A stretch of 64,000 nt of DNA from Dendrophyllia cribrosa. Lineage: Eukaryota > Cnidaria > Anthozoa > Scleractinia > Dendrophylliidae. Positions within the stretch are counted from its first letter, which is position 1; each line of letters opens with the position of its first letter. Both the position numbers and the translations under genes were made by a program. This document shows positions 33,374 through 42,235 of this stretch, one piece after another. The stretch spans positions 19,794,166 to 19,858,165 of the forward strand of contig JAJLRJ010000011.1 of NCBI GenBank assembly GCA_024195265.1, given 5' to 3'. The notes under the pieces are model-generated. The model worked only from the letters and a program-made list of their open reading frames with translations. It had not been told where the DNA came from and did not search any database.

Positions 33374-33778
33374 ATGGAGACACAAGCTGCACAATCGTTG
33401 ACTGCTACCGCCGTACAAGGATCACCAGCCTTGGTGGAGCAACAGGCTCCACAACCTGAACGGCAAATACCAAAACTGGGGCCATGAGGCTTTTTTCAGC
33501 CTTTGTTTGACGATGTCTATGTTTTAACCAAGGAGCGGTTTGAGACGCTTATCGCTAATATGCTGATAGGCGTATCATATCAAGACATTACAAACGAAGA
33601 TGGCACTAAACAAACCATGGTCAGGTTCTCACCTACACCGTTAGAAGCTCATTTATCAACCCTCGGTCCCCCCATCGATGAGGGACTATGCACGCATGAA
33701 GAAGAAACTATCAGTCTTTCTGATTTGTTAAAAACTAATATATTTACTGATGGAGACACGACTGGAGACGCTCCTTGA
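33374..33778 (+). pseudogene. Small unrecognised protein gene with one in-frame stop
   Basis: ATG 33374 opens METQAAQSL..., Gln/Pro-rich, stopped by TGA 33485-33487. The same phase continues through FFQPLFDDVYVLTKERFETLI to GDTTGDAP and a stop at 33776-33778 (about 134 codons). The ACCAATTG promoter-like block lies at 33316-33352. I do not recognise the family. It is absent from the second copy as far as that is visible. Confidence 0.45.
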
Positions 33779-33790
33779 AGAAACAACCAA

Positions 33791-33877
33791 GGCCCAGACA
33801 GCCCTTGTTGTTTGAAAGGGACATTTCGTGTCCCATATACAATATCTTTCTTTGCCCGTCTCAGGCCCCCGCGGTCA
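33791..33877 (+). repeat. About 88-bp direct repeat, second copy
   Basis: It matches 33216-33303 (CCAGACAGCCCTTGTTG ... GGACATTTCGTGTC ... CGCGGTC). The sequence after it (to about 34285) has no counterpart in copy 2, where the homologous DNA continues directly with the block found at 34288. Confidence 0.8.
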
Positions 33878-34195
33878 TAAGGCTTCGATATTCCTTCGGC
33901 CGCCATTATTGCCAACTTTGGCCGATAAAATAGCGCCAGAGCTTCAATCTTGTTCAAATACACTGCAGATGTGGACGCAGTAACTTCGAGAAATGCCACC
34001 TAAAGTGCCAGAGTGACAGAATCAGAAGAAAGTGAAAAAATCACCGGATTTGCAGTTCGAGAGATCGATCTACGATCGTGAGTAAACAGTTTCTTTTGGT
34101 TTGTTTAACTGATGATTCCTTCTGTTATGCTTCCAGGCTGGATTCCACAACTTCATATGTTATTTGTCTGACATTTTTCTCAATCTTGCATGATA

Positions 34196-34290
34196 AGAAT
34201 AAAGTATTTTGACTTTTATTGACCCAAAAGCGCATGCAGAATAAAGTATTTTGGCTCATGCAGAATAAAGTATTTTGGCTTTTATTGCCC
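34196..34290 (+). repeat. Three AATAAAGTATTTTG(G/A)C repeats
   Basis: AATAAAGTATTTTG occurs three times (about 34199, 34231 and 34263), interleaved with GCGCATGC. Each contains a canonical AATAAA polyadenylation signal on the plus strand. The 3' block TAAAAGCGCATGCGTATTG is conserved at 63965-63990 in copy 2. Confidence 0.7.
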
Positions 34291-34371
34291 TAAAAGCGCA
34301 TGCGTATTGCTTCAATTTTTCAGTGTTAACCAAATCGAAACCACAAGTAAGCGGAATGTTGACCTAACCAT

Positions 34372-34379
34372 TATAAATA
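34372..34379 (+). promoter_or_regulatory. TATA box (TATAAATA)
   Basis: TATAAATAGG in plus orientation, with no plus-strand protein frame downstream but a strongly structured GC-rich region. It could drive a non-coding transcript. Confidence 0.4.
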
Positions 34380-34399
34380 GGCAAATCGCCCCATATATT

Positions 34400-34711
34400 A
34401 CTTAGTTCACAGATTTTGGTGAAGTTCAGGGAGGTGGCCACTTTCTAAATCCTGTTTAACGGCTTGTGCGAATGGTGAATTACAGAGTAGTGGGGGATGT
34501 CTTCCAGTAGACGGTACCCCCGGGTGAGCCCGCTCTGGCCCTTCTGGTTCCAGGGGGGTGCCAAACAGAGTTCTCCTCGGAGTTCTCGCCCTCGCTCCCA
34601 GAGGTAAAATGTGGAATGACAACCGCCTTGTCAGCGGTTAAAGTCCTAGCCGAGGCTAGGCAAAGAACAGCCACCGGCACCCCCCTGCAAGGGTTTTGTC
34701 TCTTTTTTTTT
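34400..34711 (+). ncRNA. Candidate structured non-coding RNA
   Basis: CAGGGGGGTGCC (34551-34562) is fully complementary to GGCACCCCCCTG (34676-34687). Between them are hairpins CTCC-TC-GGAG, ACCGC...GCGGT (about 34622-34638) and CCTAGCC-GA-GGCTAGG (about 34645-34660). GGTACCCCC near 34514 could pair alternatively with the same G-run. A run of nine T follows at 34703-34711, as in Pol III termination. A TATA box lies 28 bases upstream of the assumed start. No homologue is recognised and the start is a guess. Confidence 0.35.
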
Positions 34712-34752
34712 GTATGTCACGCAATGTGTCACGCGTGACAAGTAACGCAATG

Positions 34753-35454
34753 TCACACAACATGACCCATCTTTCCAAGCATGATCTTCCAGTTTTGTTC
34801 GTGTTTCCACATTGAGTTTTGTGGAAGTTGTAGCCAGAAGTAATTGACAATAACCCGTTGTGGCCATTTTAGTACTATCGCGTCTAAGATTTTGTAGGTT
34901 ACAAATGGCATAGAGATTCTATCCGGTAGATGTTCTTCGATGAAATTGAAGGAATCATTTGCATGTTGTATTTCTTCGGAGGACAAGCAGGCGAAGGGTT
35001 CACAAATTTTCAGATGTTTGTTGAGATAGTTTTTGAAGTTGTAGCGTTTGGTGGGCCTTCTTTTTTTGGTAATTTTGTAATCACCACCATAGAGCTCGTT
35101 ATAATCAAAGGTCACACCATCCAGAGGCTCTAGGAGCCCGCAGTTCTCACAGGAAAGTTCAGATGAAAACATCCTGAGGCTTAATTTGCCTTCGCAGTTT
35201 TGGCAAGCTTTTATCCTTTCATTCAAAAGGGTGAAAGGTAGGTTGGGGTGGTATTGTGCCACGTGACAAAGACGCTCCTTGATGTGATGAAGGCGTTCTG
35301 GCAGGCTTGAACGTCGTATTTCCTTGTTGTAGTTGTCGAGTGAGCGTAGGAGGATAAATTTGTGTTCTTTATCCAGCTCATCGAGTTTGGCTTTGTATTC
35401 ACCTTTAGTGTCCAAGCGTTGAACATCAGCCAGTTGTTTAGCAAACTTCTCCAT
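34753..35454 (-). CDS. Zn-ribbon late transcription factor, VLTF3-like
   Basis: The 233 codons run from ATG 35454. After a helical N-terminus comes a four-Cys zinc ribbon (CQNC ... CENCG, about residues 85-106), then KRRPTKRYNFKNYLNKHL, which resembles the invariant block that follows the ribbon in poxvirus-type VLTF3 proteins. LPQNSMWKHEQNWK near the end also fits the family C-terminus. VLTF3 proteins act in late viral transcription. The gene is intact here, reads toward the left end and lies next to the membrane protein at 35533. No alternative family fits the ribbon plus block. Confidence 0.55.
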   Translation of the reverse strand: MEKFAKQLADVQRLDTKGEYKAKLDELDKEHKFILLRSLDNYNKEIRRSSLPERLHHIKERLCHVAQYHPNLPFTLLNERIKACQNCEGKLSLRMFSSELSCENCGLLEPLDGVTFDYNELYGGDYKITKKRRPTKRYNFKNYLNKHLKICEPFACLSSEEIQHANDSFNFIEEHLPDRISMPFVTYKILDAIVLKWPQRVIVNYFWLQLPQNSMWKHEQNWKIMLGKMGHVV

Positions 35455-35532
35455 GGTTGTACACAGCCGTGTAGTCTATTCAATTGGGCGCAAATGATTT
35501 ATCCTTCGAAATGTAGAAGTTAAATCCAGAAT

Positions 35533-36219
35533 TTAATCTCTCAAATCGGACTTGGATGCTGCGGTGAGAAGATTTATCTTTTTTTGAAATTCTTGTTTGA
35601 CTTCCTTGCGAAGTTCGTTTTTGAGTTTCTCGAGGTCTGGCGATTGTGTTTGAGTGGCAACGTCTTTTGATGCCTTCACACCATCCCTGATTGCAGCCTT
35701 GAGTTCGTGATATTTTTCCACCTCACGAGTAATTATGGTGAATTCTGTATCACTGATCCTCTTGTCTTCCAGAGCTTTTGATACCAGCTCATTGACAGAG
35801 TTGCGTTTAGCAAGGGCCAGTGTGTAGATATTCTCGTGTTTGGCTACTTTCCGCTCTAGCCGTTTGTTTGCAGTTGCAAAGCCAACTGAGGACAGCCCGC
35901 AAAGCGTAGCAACACCGGCAAGTGCGGGGCTTGCAACAATGCCTAACCCGGTCAAGGCAGTGGCTAGGGCTCCTGATGACAGCCCAACAGAAAGTGACCC
36001 AAGGCCAACCGCTGAGTAATGAACTATTGATTGGGTCCGTTTGTATTTCTTCGCGACTTGCCTGTAGTGCTCGGCTTCGTCAGACAATTCCTTCAGCAAG
36101 TCAGAGATCTTTTTGAGCCGGAATTCTTCTGCATTGATTTGAGTGATCTCACGCATAGGGTAAAGTGATTGTGCATCACCGTATTCCGGGGCCGATGGCA
36201 GCACGTTCGCAGAACTCAT
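35533..36219 (-). CDS. Coiled-coil protein with central hydrophobic hairpin, unrecognised
   Basis: An intact frame of 228 codons. A heptad-rich segment (about residues 30-60) is followed by a Gly/Ala/Leu-rich hydrophobic region (about 70-115) long enough for two membrane passes, then a second coiled coil to the C-terminus. This suggests a membrane-associated virion or assembly protein. The start ATG at 36219 is chosen because GCCATATATATACACAC lies just upstream on the reverse strand. Confidence 0.6.
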   Translation of the reverse strand: MSSANVLPSAPEYGDAQSLYPMREITQINAEEFRLKKISDLLKELSDEAEHYRQVAKKYKRTQSIVHYSAVGLGSLSVGLSSGALATALTGLGIVASPALAGVATLCGLSSVGFATANKRLERKVAKHENIYTLALAKRNSVNELVSKALEDKRISDTEFTIITREVEKYHELKAAIRDGVKASKDVATQTQSPDLEKLKNELRKEVKQEFQKKINLLTAASKSDLRD

Positions 36220-36221
36220 GG

Positions 36222-36242
36222 CAGATGTGTGTATATATATGG
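36222..36242 (-). promoter_or_regulatory. TATATATACAC box upstream of the 35533-36219 gene
   Basis: The reverse strand reads CATATATATACACACATCT before ATG 36219, the same box found before most genes of this element. Confidence 0.55.
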
Positions 36243-36253
36243 CTTTATGTTTT

Positions 36254-36928
36254 TTAATTTATCTCAACTTCAAATTCTAAGGGCATGTTATTGAAGTCGA
36301 AGAGGTCATTGTTCTCATCCCTCACTGACAGTGATATGCTGTTTACACAATCGCCAGAGGAGGTGTCACGCAAGACGTTCTGTTGTGTTGGTTCATAAAA
36401 AACCTTCTCAAAGGGCTTTCCACGAACATCAAACCGAGCCAAAACTGTCGAAGGCTTACCATTGAGGAGGTTTTGTTCTTTATCGACCAGATCACAGTGG
36501 ATGAAGTAAGTGCTTGGTGCCCTTAAACGCTTGACGAATGTTGTTGGCCATAACAATTTAGGACTTATACCGAGCAATTCAGACAGGTCGTGGTCTAGTT
36601 TCACTTCTTACATGTATTCTTTGAAAATGATCATCTGGCCTAGGGGTGTGTCTGTCTCGACCCCTAATTTAAAGTTTTTGTCTTTGAATACGTTTTTCAA
36701 TTCATTTGCCAAAGACCCAAGAGTGTAATGTCCTGGAAGGAGTCTCATGACGGTTCCTTCTTTACTGTCACCATTTCTAAACAATGTTATCTCTCCTCTT
36801 TGTTTCAAAGTATCCCACGAGTTGTAAATCGAGCAAGAGACAAGCCGGATGTAACTCGGTTTCGGAAGCGGGTGATCGAAGTAGATCGTGTGAGGGTTCG
36901 AAAGCGCGATGATTGTTAGCAAAACCAT
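36254..36928 (-). pseudogene. Penton-like (jelly-roll) minor capsid candidate, one in-frame stop
   Basis: From ATG 36928 (MVLLTIIAL) the frame runs through YIRLVSCSIYNSW and LLPGHYTLGSLANEL to a TAA at 36608-36610. It continues in phase through RFDVRGKPFEKV and ISLSVRDENNDLFDF to LEFEVEIN (about 224 codons). Short beta-strand-like segments and small size fit a single-jelly-roll protein of Polinton-type elements. That assignment rests on pattern and context only. The next gene diverges 48 bases away. Confidence 0.4.
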
Positions 36929-36976
36929 TGTGTATATATAAAAACATTTTTTGAAAATATAAATATATATACAATC
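36929..36976. promoter_or_regulatory. 48-bp divergent promoter region
   Basis: The reverse strand reads TTTTTATATATACACA directly before ATG 36928. The plus strand reads AATATATATACAATC directly before ATG 36977. Both start codons thus have a TATATATAC box within 10 bases. Confidence 0.6.
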
Positions 36977-38725
36977 ATGTTTGACAGGCGTCACGGTGGA
37001 TTTAACCCCAACCCGCCCCCGTTTTATTCTCCTCCAAATACTCTTCAGCCAAGGTATATCACCACAAAACAACCCACAGTAGATCCTGAAATGGCTTGGA
37101 TGAGTTCGCCGGAGGCTGCCAAGGCTAAGGCGATTTCAGACTTCAAAACGCTTTTCCCAAATGCGGATATGTCAAAGTTTAGAATAGAAGTTGATTTTGA
37201 TGAAAACCACAAAGCCACAGGAGAAGTGCTTTTCATAGAGGGCCCAGGCTCATGGGCGCTCGTTTCAGAGATAGAGCCAAAGAATTGGACTCAAGCCATG
37301 AAAGACGCCTTGGGCCTGCACCAAGACGGAGGCTTCCCCTATCAGTTATCATTGAATAGGGGTCCAATCACAAAACTAATCCCGGCCGTTGAGTTTTCAA
37401 AAACAATAAGCAAACAAATGTCAGTTGGCGATGTCTTGGACAATGAGTACAAGATCTACGTAACGCCAACAGAGTTCTTCTCAACCAAGTTCAGGGAGAT
37501 TTTCAAGGTCTCACAGATTAAATTCACTAAATCTAAGTACGCAAGGAAGTGGCTTGGTGGGCCAATCATGTCTTTCTGGCCACAGCAGCTAAACTTTGCT
37601 TTGTGGTGCGCGACAACAGGCTCTGGGATCTCTCGTGATATTCTGTTCTCCTCCTCCCTAGACCTTACCCCGCAGCTCAGGTCTTTTTATCTCTTCCACG
37701 TCTATTTCACAACAAGACGAATCCTCTATGAGTTGGGCGGGATACAGAGTTTCTCCGCTCTGCCCGGTGACCCGACATTCAATCAGCAAGAGAACAAATA
37801 CGACATCCCCTCTTACAACAGGATCTGTGCGGAGTTCGGTGTCGCCCCAAACACTGACTTCCGTTTCACATTCGGTAAAAACCATGGCCTTGGCAGTGTT
37901 TACATTTGGATCGCATATGAAGGGCTTAGTCCTGTCGATTACACCTACCCCGACCCCGATCTAGCTTTGTTCGACGATGAGCGTGTAACAGACAGAAATG
38001 ACCCGAATTACAAGGCTAATGGGATTACTTACATTCTCAATGACCACTCGGCTAACCAGTTCGAGCACTTTGTCCCAAACCTCTCACAGGGGTTAACACA
38101 AGCGGGCCTATCGCGAATGAACCAGTCAATCGAGGCCTTTGTCTATTGTGTTCTTGGCGCTCAGGTGAACACGCGAAGCAGCATTCTTGGTGCAGGCGGG
38201 CGGGCCAAGGAGACGCAGAGTGATTTTCTAGTCCTCATGGAAGACGCAATCAGGACGCCAGACATTTCCAAGAGCGTACAGCGTTTTCAGCTAGCCATCC
38301 AAGAGGCAAAGGTGTGTTTGGACTTTGCTGTAGCTCCCGGATGTTGGCTAATGCCGTCACGCATGGTTATCAACACAGAGAGCGTGGTTGGGTACAATAA
38401 CAAGTTGAAGCAGGCAACGCAAGGAATGAAGCTGGGCGTTAACAATGATGTTAATGTGGGGACAAAAAAAGCCTCACTTCACCTCATGGACGGTGGAACA
38501 ACAAAGATTAATCCACCAAACAGCCATCCATCAAACCTGATACATAAAGAGGCTACACAGGCACAGGGCGCGCCAGCCCCAGCCACAAGCGCGCCAGCCC
38601 AAACCACAAGCACGCCAGCCCAAACCACAAGCGCGCCAGCACAACCCGACCCGCATCACGTAAACAAGGCACTCATAGCTGTGGGTGCGCTTGCTTTGGC
38701 AGGCGCTATCGTTTGGTTTAGATAA
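36977..38725 (+). CDS. Large virion-like protein with C-terminal membrane anchor, unrecognised
   Basis: Intact, 582 codons, the longest undamaged gene of the element. The Pro-rich N-terminus (FNPNPPPFYSPP) is followed by a large folded region (about 40-490), rich in aromatic and Gly residues (WLGGPIMSFWPQQLNFALWC). Then come a low-complexity Ala/Pro/Thr stretch with repeated APAQTTS units (about 525-558) and a final hydrophobic helix (ALIAVGALALAGAIVWF). I do not know the family. Size, anchor and position suggest a structural protein. Confidence 0.65.
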   Translation: MFDRRHGGFNPNPPPFYSPPNTLQPRYITTKQPTVDPEMAWMSSPEAAKAKAISDFKTLFPNADMSKFRIEVDFDENHKATGEVLFIEGPGSWALVSEIEPKNWTQAMKDALGLHQDGGFPYQLSLNRGPITKLIPAVEFSKTISKQMSVGDVLDNEYKIYVTPTEFFSTKFREIFKVSQIKFTKSKYARKWLGGPIMSFWPQQLNFALWCATTGSGISRDILFSSSLDLTPQLRSFYLFHVYFTTRRILYELGGIQSFSALPGDPTFNQQENKYDIPSYNRICAEFGVAPNTDFRFTFGKNHGLGSVYIWIAYEGLSPVDYTYPDPDLALFDDERVTDRNDPNYKANGITYILNDHSANQFEHFVPNLSQGLTQAGLSRMNQSIEAFVYCVLGAQVNTRSSILGAGGRAKETQSDFLVLMEDAIRTPDISKSVQRFQLAIQEAKVCLDFAVAPGCWLMPSRMVINTESVVGYNNKLKQATQGMKLGVNNDVNVGTKKASLHLMDGGTTKINPPNSHPSNLIHKEATQAQGAPAPATSAPAQTTSTPAQTTSAPAQPDPHHVNKALIAVGALALAGAIVWFR

Positions 38726-38734
38726 GCGCAAATC

Positions 38735-40116
38735 TCAAGACCTCGCACGCTTGGTGATCCTTTCAACTAGGAAGGCCACCACGGCAAGGATGAGCAGCCA
38801 AGCGTGTTCACCCAGAAAGGAGATGACCGACCCAGCCGCTTTAAAGATGAAGCTCACAATTGAGCCGACAAGGCCAGGCAGGGCGCCGGCTGCCTTTTTG
38901 CCAAGCTCTTTAAGCCCATTTCCAATAGCCTTGGTGGCCCTTGCCAGGCCATTCAAGGTGGCGAGTACCACAGCGCTGATGGTTATGCCAGCTGCCAGAA
39001 CAACAGCTTGCAGTGTCCATCCGTATTTCTTGAAGATATTTTTGACCCTCTCTCTCAAAGGCAGGGCTTGTTCCCTCTCCTCAACCTGTGTTCTGAGCCT
39101 TGCCAGCTCTTCTTCTCGCTCAGCAACTCGGGCTTCCGCGGCTTCTCTATCAGATGGAGAAGTGTTCTCATCCTCTATCACGCGTCTGTCTTCCTCGTTT
39201 TCGCGTTCAAGCTCGGCTTCTCTTTCGTTTAACTCATCAAGGGGTTTAGTAGAGTTTAGCCTTGCTTCAACTTCATTCCTTTCCTTCTCTTTGGCAGAAA
39301 GGCGTGTTCTGAGTTTGTCAACCTTTGCCTGTTCTTGGTCTCGTTGTTTTTGTATTTTTTGAAGGGCACCTAATTCTTTTTTCTGGTTTTCAAGATCGCC
39401 TTGAAGATTCTTTTTCAGCAGTTTTAGGTGGTCTATCGCGGATTGATTTTCAACGCTTGAACCGTGTTCCTGCTCCAGATTGTCAATCCTCGCTTGAGTT
39501 TGCTCAATTCTGTTTCTGAGGTTTTTTACCTCATTTGCTGCTTGTTGTTGTTCCACAGCAAGCCTTTCATTTCCTTCAGTTGTTTTTCTGCCTCCTTCAA
39601 TCTTTGTCTTTCTTCCCTTATTGATGCATTGTCTTCAGAGACAAGCTCTTCAGCGCTTGGGCCAAGAGCTTTTTTGTACTTGTCTGTGAATGATTTACGA
39701 AGGGACCCATCTTGCTTGAAAATGGAAGTTTCGCCACCCTTTGGGCCAAAGGAAACTATTTTCGCTTCGTTTCCTCTCCCACTTTTTCCGAAACCAATTG
39801 GGCCTAGTCTGTTGAAATCCACTTTTGGAAAGAGCCTTTTGATCCAGCCCATAGCTTTATCAACCATTTCTGGTTTATCATCATCATGTTTGAAGCCCTC
39901 AAGCAGAAGGATGTCTTCAGGATCAAATCCACTCTGCTCAGTAGGCAGCCTGACCATTTCATGCTGCTCGCCGCCATGGTATGAGGTGGATGTGCCGCCT
40001 GGTTGAAAGGGGGTTGTTGTGTCAACTTCTTCTTCGTCGTCATTATCGTGGTCTATGTTCCAGTCAAGCCCTGTATTCTCATTCTCACCAGGTATATCAT
40101 ATCCGCCTTCAGCCAT
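38735..40116 (-). pseudogene. Coiled-coil/membrane protein, probably one gene split by a frameshift
   Basis: Frame 1 (40116 to 39526, 196 codons) has an acidic N-terminus (DNDDEEEVD) and ends in a rising coiled coil. Frame 2 (39556 to 38735, 273 codons, no ATG at its start) continues the coiled coil without a break in heptad character, to about residue 165. It then has three hydrophobic segments (AVVLAAGITISAVVLA, LPGLVGSIVSFIF, AWLLILAVVAFLV). The 31-base overlap in different frames, and the GTG rather than ATG opening frame 2, argue for one protein of about 455 residues broken near 39550. The function is unknown, perhaps a virion membrane protein. Confidence 0.55.
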
Positions 40117-40159
40117 GATGATATATAAATATAAATTTTAAAACACAAATATATATACC
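40117..40159. promoter_or_regulatory. 43-bp divergent promoter region
   Basis: Plus strand AAATATATATACC ends at the capsid gene ATG (40160). The reverse strand has TTATATTTATATATCATC before ATG 40116. Confidence 0.6.
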
Positions 40160-41218
40160 ATGGCTGTGCAACCGAATCTACTTCCATCTCACAGTGAAAA
40201 GACACTGGGAGCCATGAAGGCAGAGCGAACCGTCAAGCGCATCACATTCAACCCCTCTAAGGCCAATCCCGGCGAGACACTGTACGTCTCGGTGCCCAAG
40301 TTGGGTGAGCACGATGTCATCGTCTCTGGCTCGTTGGCCCTTGTGTTCAACATAAATTCTATGTTAATTACTAAAAATCTGCATAACAATTTAACCCCAA
40401 CTCCCATAACAGTTTACACGTAGGCATCCTTGTCGTGCCTTTGCTATTGGTTAACTGGGAGAATAAAAAGCAACTTATTTCCATGCAAATTTCTCTCACT
40501 CGGATAAAACATCAACCTAGCCGGAGGCCACGCTAACAACTATCTCGTGCAAAATGTTTCTCGGGCCCTGGTGGACAGGCTCGTTGCAAAGTTTGCCGCA
40601 ACCACCGTCCAGGATACGGTTGGGTACAGCATTTACAAGATCTTCGAAGACCTCTTCCGATCAGCGGATGAGCGAGCCGATATGCTCCTGGAGGGCATCC
40701 AGAGTGTGGATTTGTGCAAGATCCGCTCTGGTGCTGGCGATAAGAAGACCTCCGGCGTGGATGCGGAAACCAAGCTGGAGACAATATATAAAAATAAGCA
40801 TCACATCAACCTCGATCACCAAATCTTAACTGATCACGGCGTCTTCTACCCACAGGCGTTCTATAACGATCTGGTCTTCGAGCTCGCCCTAGCCGATGCA
40901 GCCCACGTTGTCCGGGGTTCGGATACAAGTAAGCTTGTTTACAAATTGGAAAACCTCCAGGTGGAGTATGAGACGATCAGAAGTAAGAGTCTGGCCGACG
41001 AGGCAATAAGCACTTACACTAATGGCAAGGAGTTCGCCTACGATCTCGTCATGAGAGATCGGGTGCATCCCTTCTCAAAAGGCGGGGACTCTCGTCTAAA
41101 TCTTCGGGTGAACCCGCAGCGCCGGTCACTCAAGGGCATCCTCCTGCTCTTCATCAACCCCTATAATGCGGGTGCAAGAGAGTCTGAAATTGAGTATGGA
41201 ATTGAGTACAAGATGTAA
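40160..41218 (+). pseudogene. Major capsid protein (double jelly-roll type), N-terminal half with an insertion
   Basis: ATG 40160 opens MAVQPNLLPSH, FNPSKANPGETLYVSVPKL. After a 159-bp insertion (40354-40512, with stops) the frame resumes: NVSRALVDRLVAKF, DTVGYSIYKIFEDLF, TDHGVFYPQAFYNDLVFEL, RRSLKGILLLF. It ends after NPYNAGARES with an unrelated short tail and a stop. Sequence and position fit the Polinton/adintovirus-type capsid protein (C. elegans F54H12.2-like, established as related). Only about 250 residues are present, so the second jelly roll is missing by deletion. This copy cannot make capsids. Confidence 0.6.
40354..40512. mobile_element. 159-bp insertion in the capsid gene
   Basis: AACAT occurs on both sides (40349-40353 and 40508-40512), a likely 5-bp target duplication. 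The insert is AT-rich, with stop codons in the capsid frame and no clear inverted ends. It is either a short non-autonomous element or an unspliced intron; no GT..AG boundaries fit. Confidence 0.5.
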
Positions 41219-41252
41219 ATACAGTAAATATACACAAATATACAATACATAC

Positions 41253-41498
41253 ATGGCTATGAATGCGCCAACCAACCTACACAAGCTCACTGTGCTTTCG
41301 CAGCTTTTGGATGAATTGCGCAAACACACACTTGATGCGCAAAACAAAATTATCAAAGCCGCTGGTGAGGAGGATCTGCGCCTCATGCTTCTCAACAGAT
41401 ATCCATTGCGGCTGAATTCTATGCCAGACACCATGGCGGGGCTTATACGGGAGTTTGAAACCCTTTTGCCCGATATCAAGAGAATTATCGAAAAATAA
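41253..41498 (+). CDS. Small helical protein, 81 codons
   Basis: ATG 41253 follows ATATACAATACATAC. The product (MAMNAPTNLHKLTVLSQLLDEL...) is predicted mostly helical, without membrane segment or known motif. It is the first of five or six closely packed plus-strand small genes. Confidence 0.5.
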   Translation: MAMNAPTNLHKLTVLSQLLDELRKHTLDAQNKIIKAAGEEDLRLMLLNRYPLRLNSMPDTMAGLIREFETLLPDIKRIIEK

Positions 41499-41512
41499 AA
41501 CAAAAAAACAAA

Positions 41513-41528
41513 CACATATGTATACACC
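41513..41528 (+). promoter_or_regulatory. CATATGTATACACC box
   Basis: ACACATATGTATACACC lies 8 bases before ATG 41535. The same sequence is repeated before 42736 and 43013. Confidence 0.6.
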
Positions 41529-41534
41529 TTGCTG

Positions 41535-42103
41535 ATGGCACAAGCAGCTGAAGACCAGACCGCTTTGAACGAAGTATTGCAGTTGCTGGAGTCCACCCCT
41601 GATACCACACCTCCCACAGGGATAGCTGGTGACAATGGCATTCCTGCCAAACGTGAGAAGCTAGCCATCCTCGTTTCAACTGGCAAGGCCAAAGAAGCTG
41701 TCGGCGTGCAGCTCACACACGATCATGTCAAGCGGCTGTCAGACAAGGACATTGACAAGTACTGCAAAAGGTACGAAGCATATATCGGCAATAAGACAAC
41801 CGAATCCCTAGTTGATTCCGCTATCATGCTCATGTCCAAAGGCGTTGCATGGTGATCCCGGTTGAGGATGTTAAGGAGTTGCAGCAAGAACTCAAAAACG
41901 ACTACATCATCAACCAGGAGCTGTCAAATCTTGCTGGGGCTATTGCCATGCGATGCGGACGATAGCTGGCGCTTGCCAATGCTGCTCTCATCACAACAAA
42001 ACACATCAAGCTTGAACGAGAGCCTGCTTACAAGCCTGACTTGATAGAATTGGAACCCCAACCCACACATCCAAGCAGAGACAGTGAAGGCTTATCCACT
42101 TGA
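41535..42103 (+). pseudogene. Helical protein, frameshift and stop in the C-terminal half
   Basis: ATG 41535 reads MAQAAEDQTALNEVLQLLE, then KREKLAILVSTGKAKEAVGV and LTHDHVKRLSDKDIDKY, to a TGA at 41853-41855. The third frame carries on with VEDVKELQQELKNDYIINQELSNLAGA, an in-frame TAG at 41963-41965, then LALANAALITTKHIKLE to a stop at 42101-42103. Original length was about 190 residues. The family is unrecognised; the helical character suggests a virion core or scaffold part. Confidence 0.45.
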
Positions 42104-42136
42104 GGGCTTTGATGAAGTTGGTGTTAATCTGGCAGC

Positions 42137-42191
42137 AACCTTGAAGGAACCTTGAAGGAACCTGGCTGGAACCTGGCAGCAACCTGTCAGC
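42137..42191 (+). repeat. Five 11-bp tandem units
   Basis: AACCTTGAAGG twice, then AACCTGGCTGG, AACCTGGCAGC and AACCTGTCAGC, each exactly 11 bases, between two genes. Confidence 0.85.
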
Positions 42192-42221
42192 ACACTTGTC
42201 ACACTTTGCAAAAATAAAATT

Positions 42222-42235
42222 CACATATATACACG
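42222..42235 (+). promoter_or_regulatory. CACATATATACACG box
   Basis: A TATATAC-type box immediately before ATG 42236. Confidence 0.6.

Noticed and set aside
36977..38725. Assignment of the 582-residue protein as the major capsid protein
   Set aside because: It has a C-terminal membrane anchor and low-complexity tail, and the gene at 40160 fits the known capsid family better.
38685..39362. 225-codon plus-strand Ser-rich frame
   Set aside because: It is the antisense shadow of a Glu/Arg-rich coiled-coil gene, with composition as expected from that.
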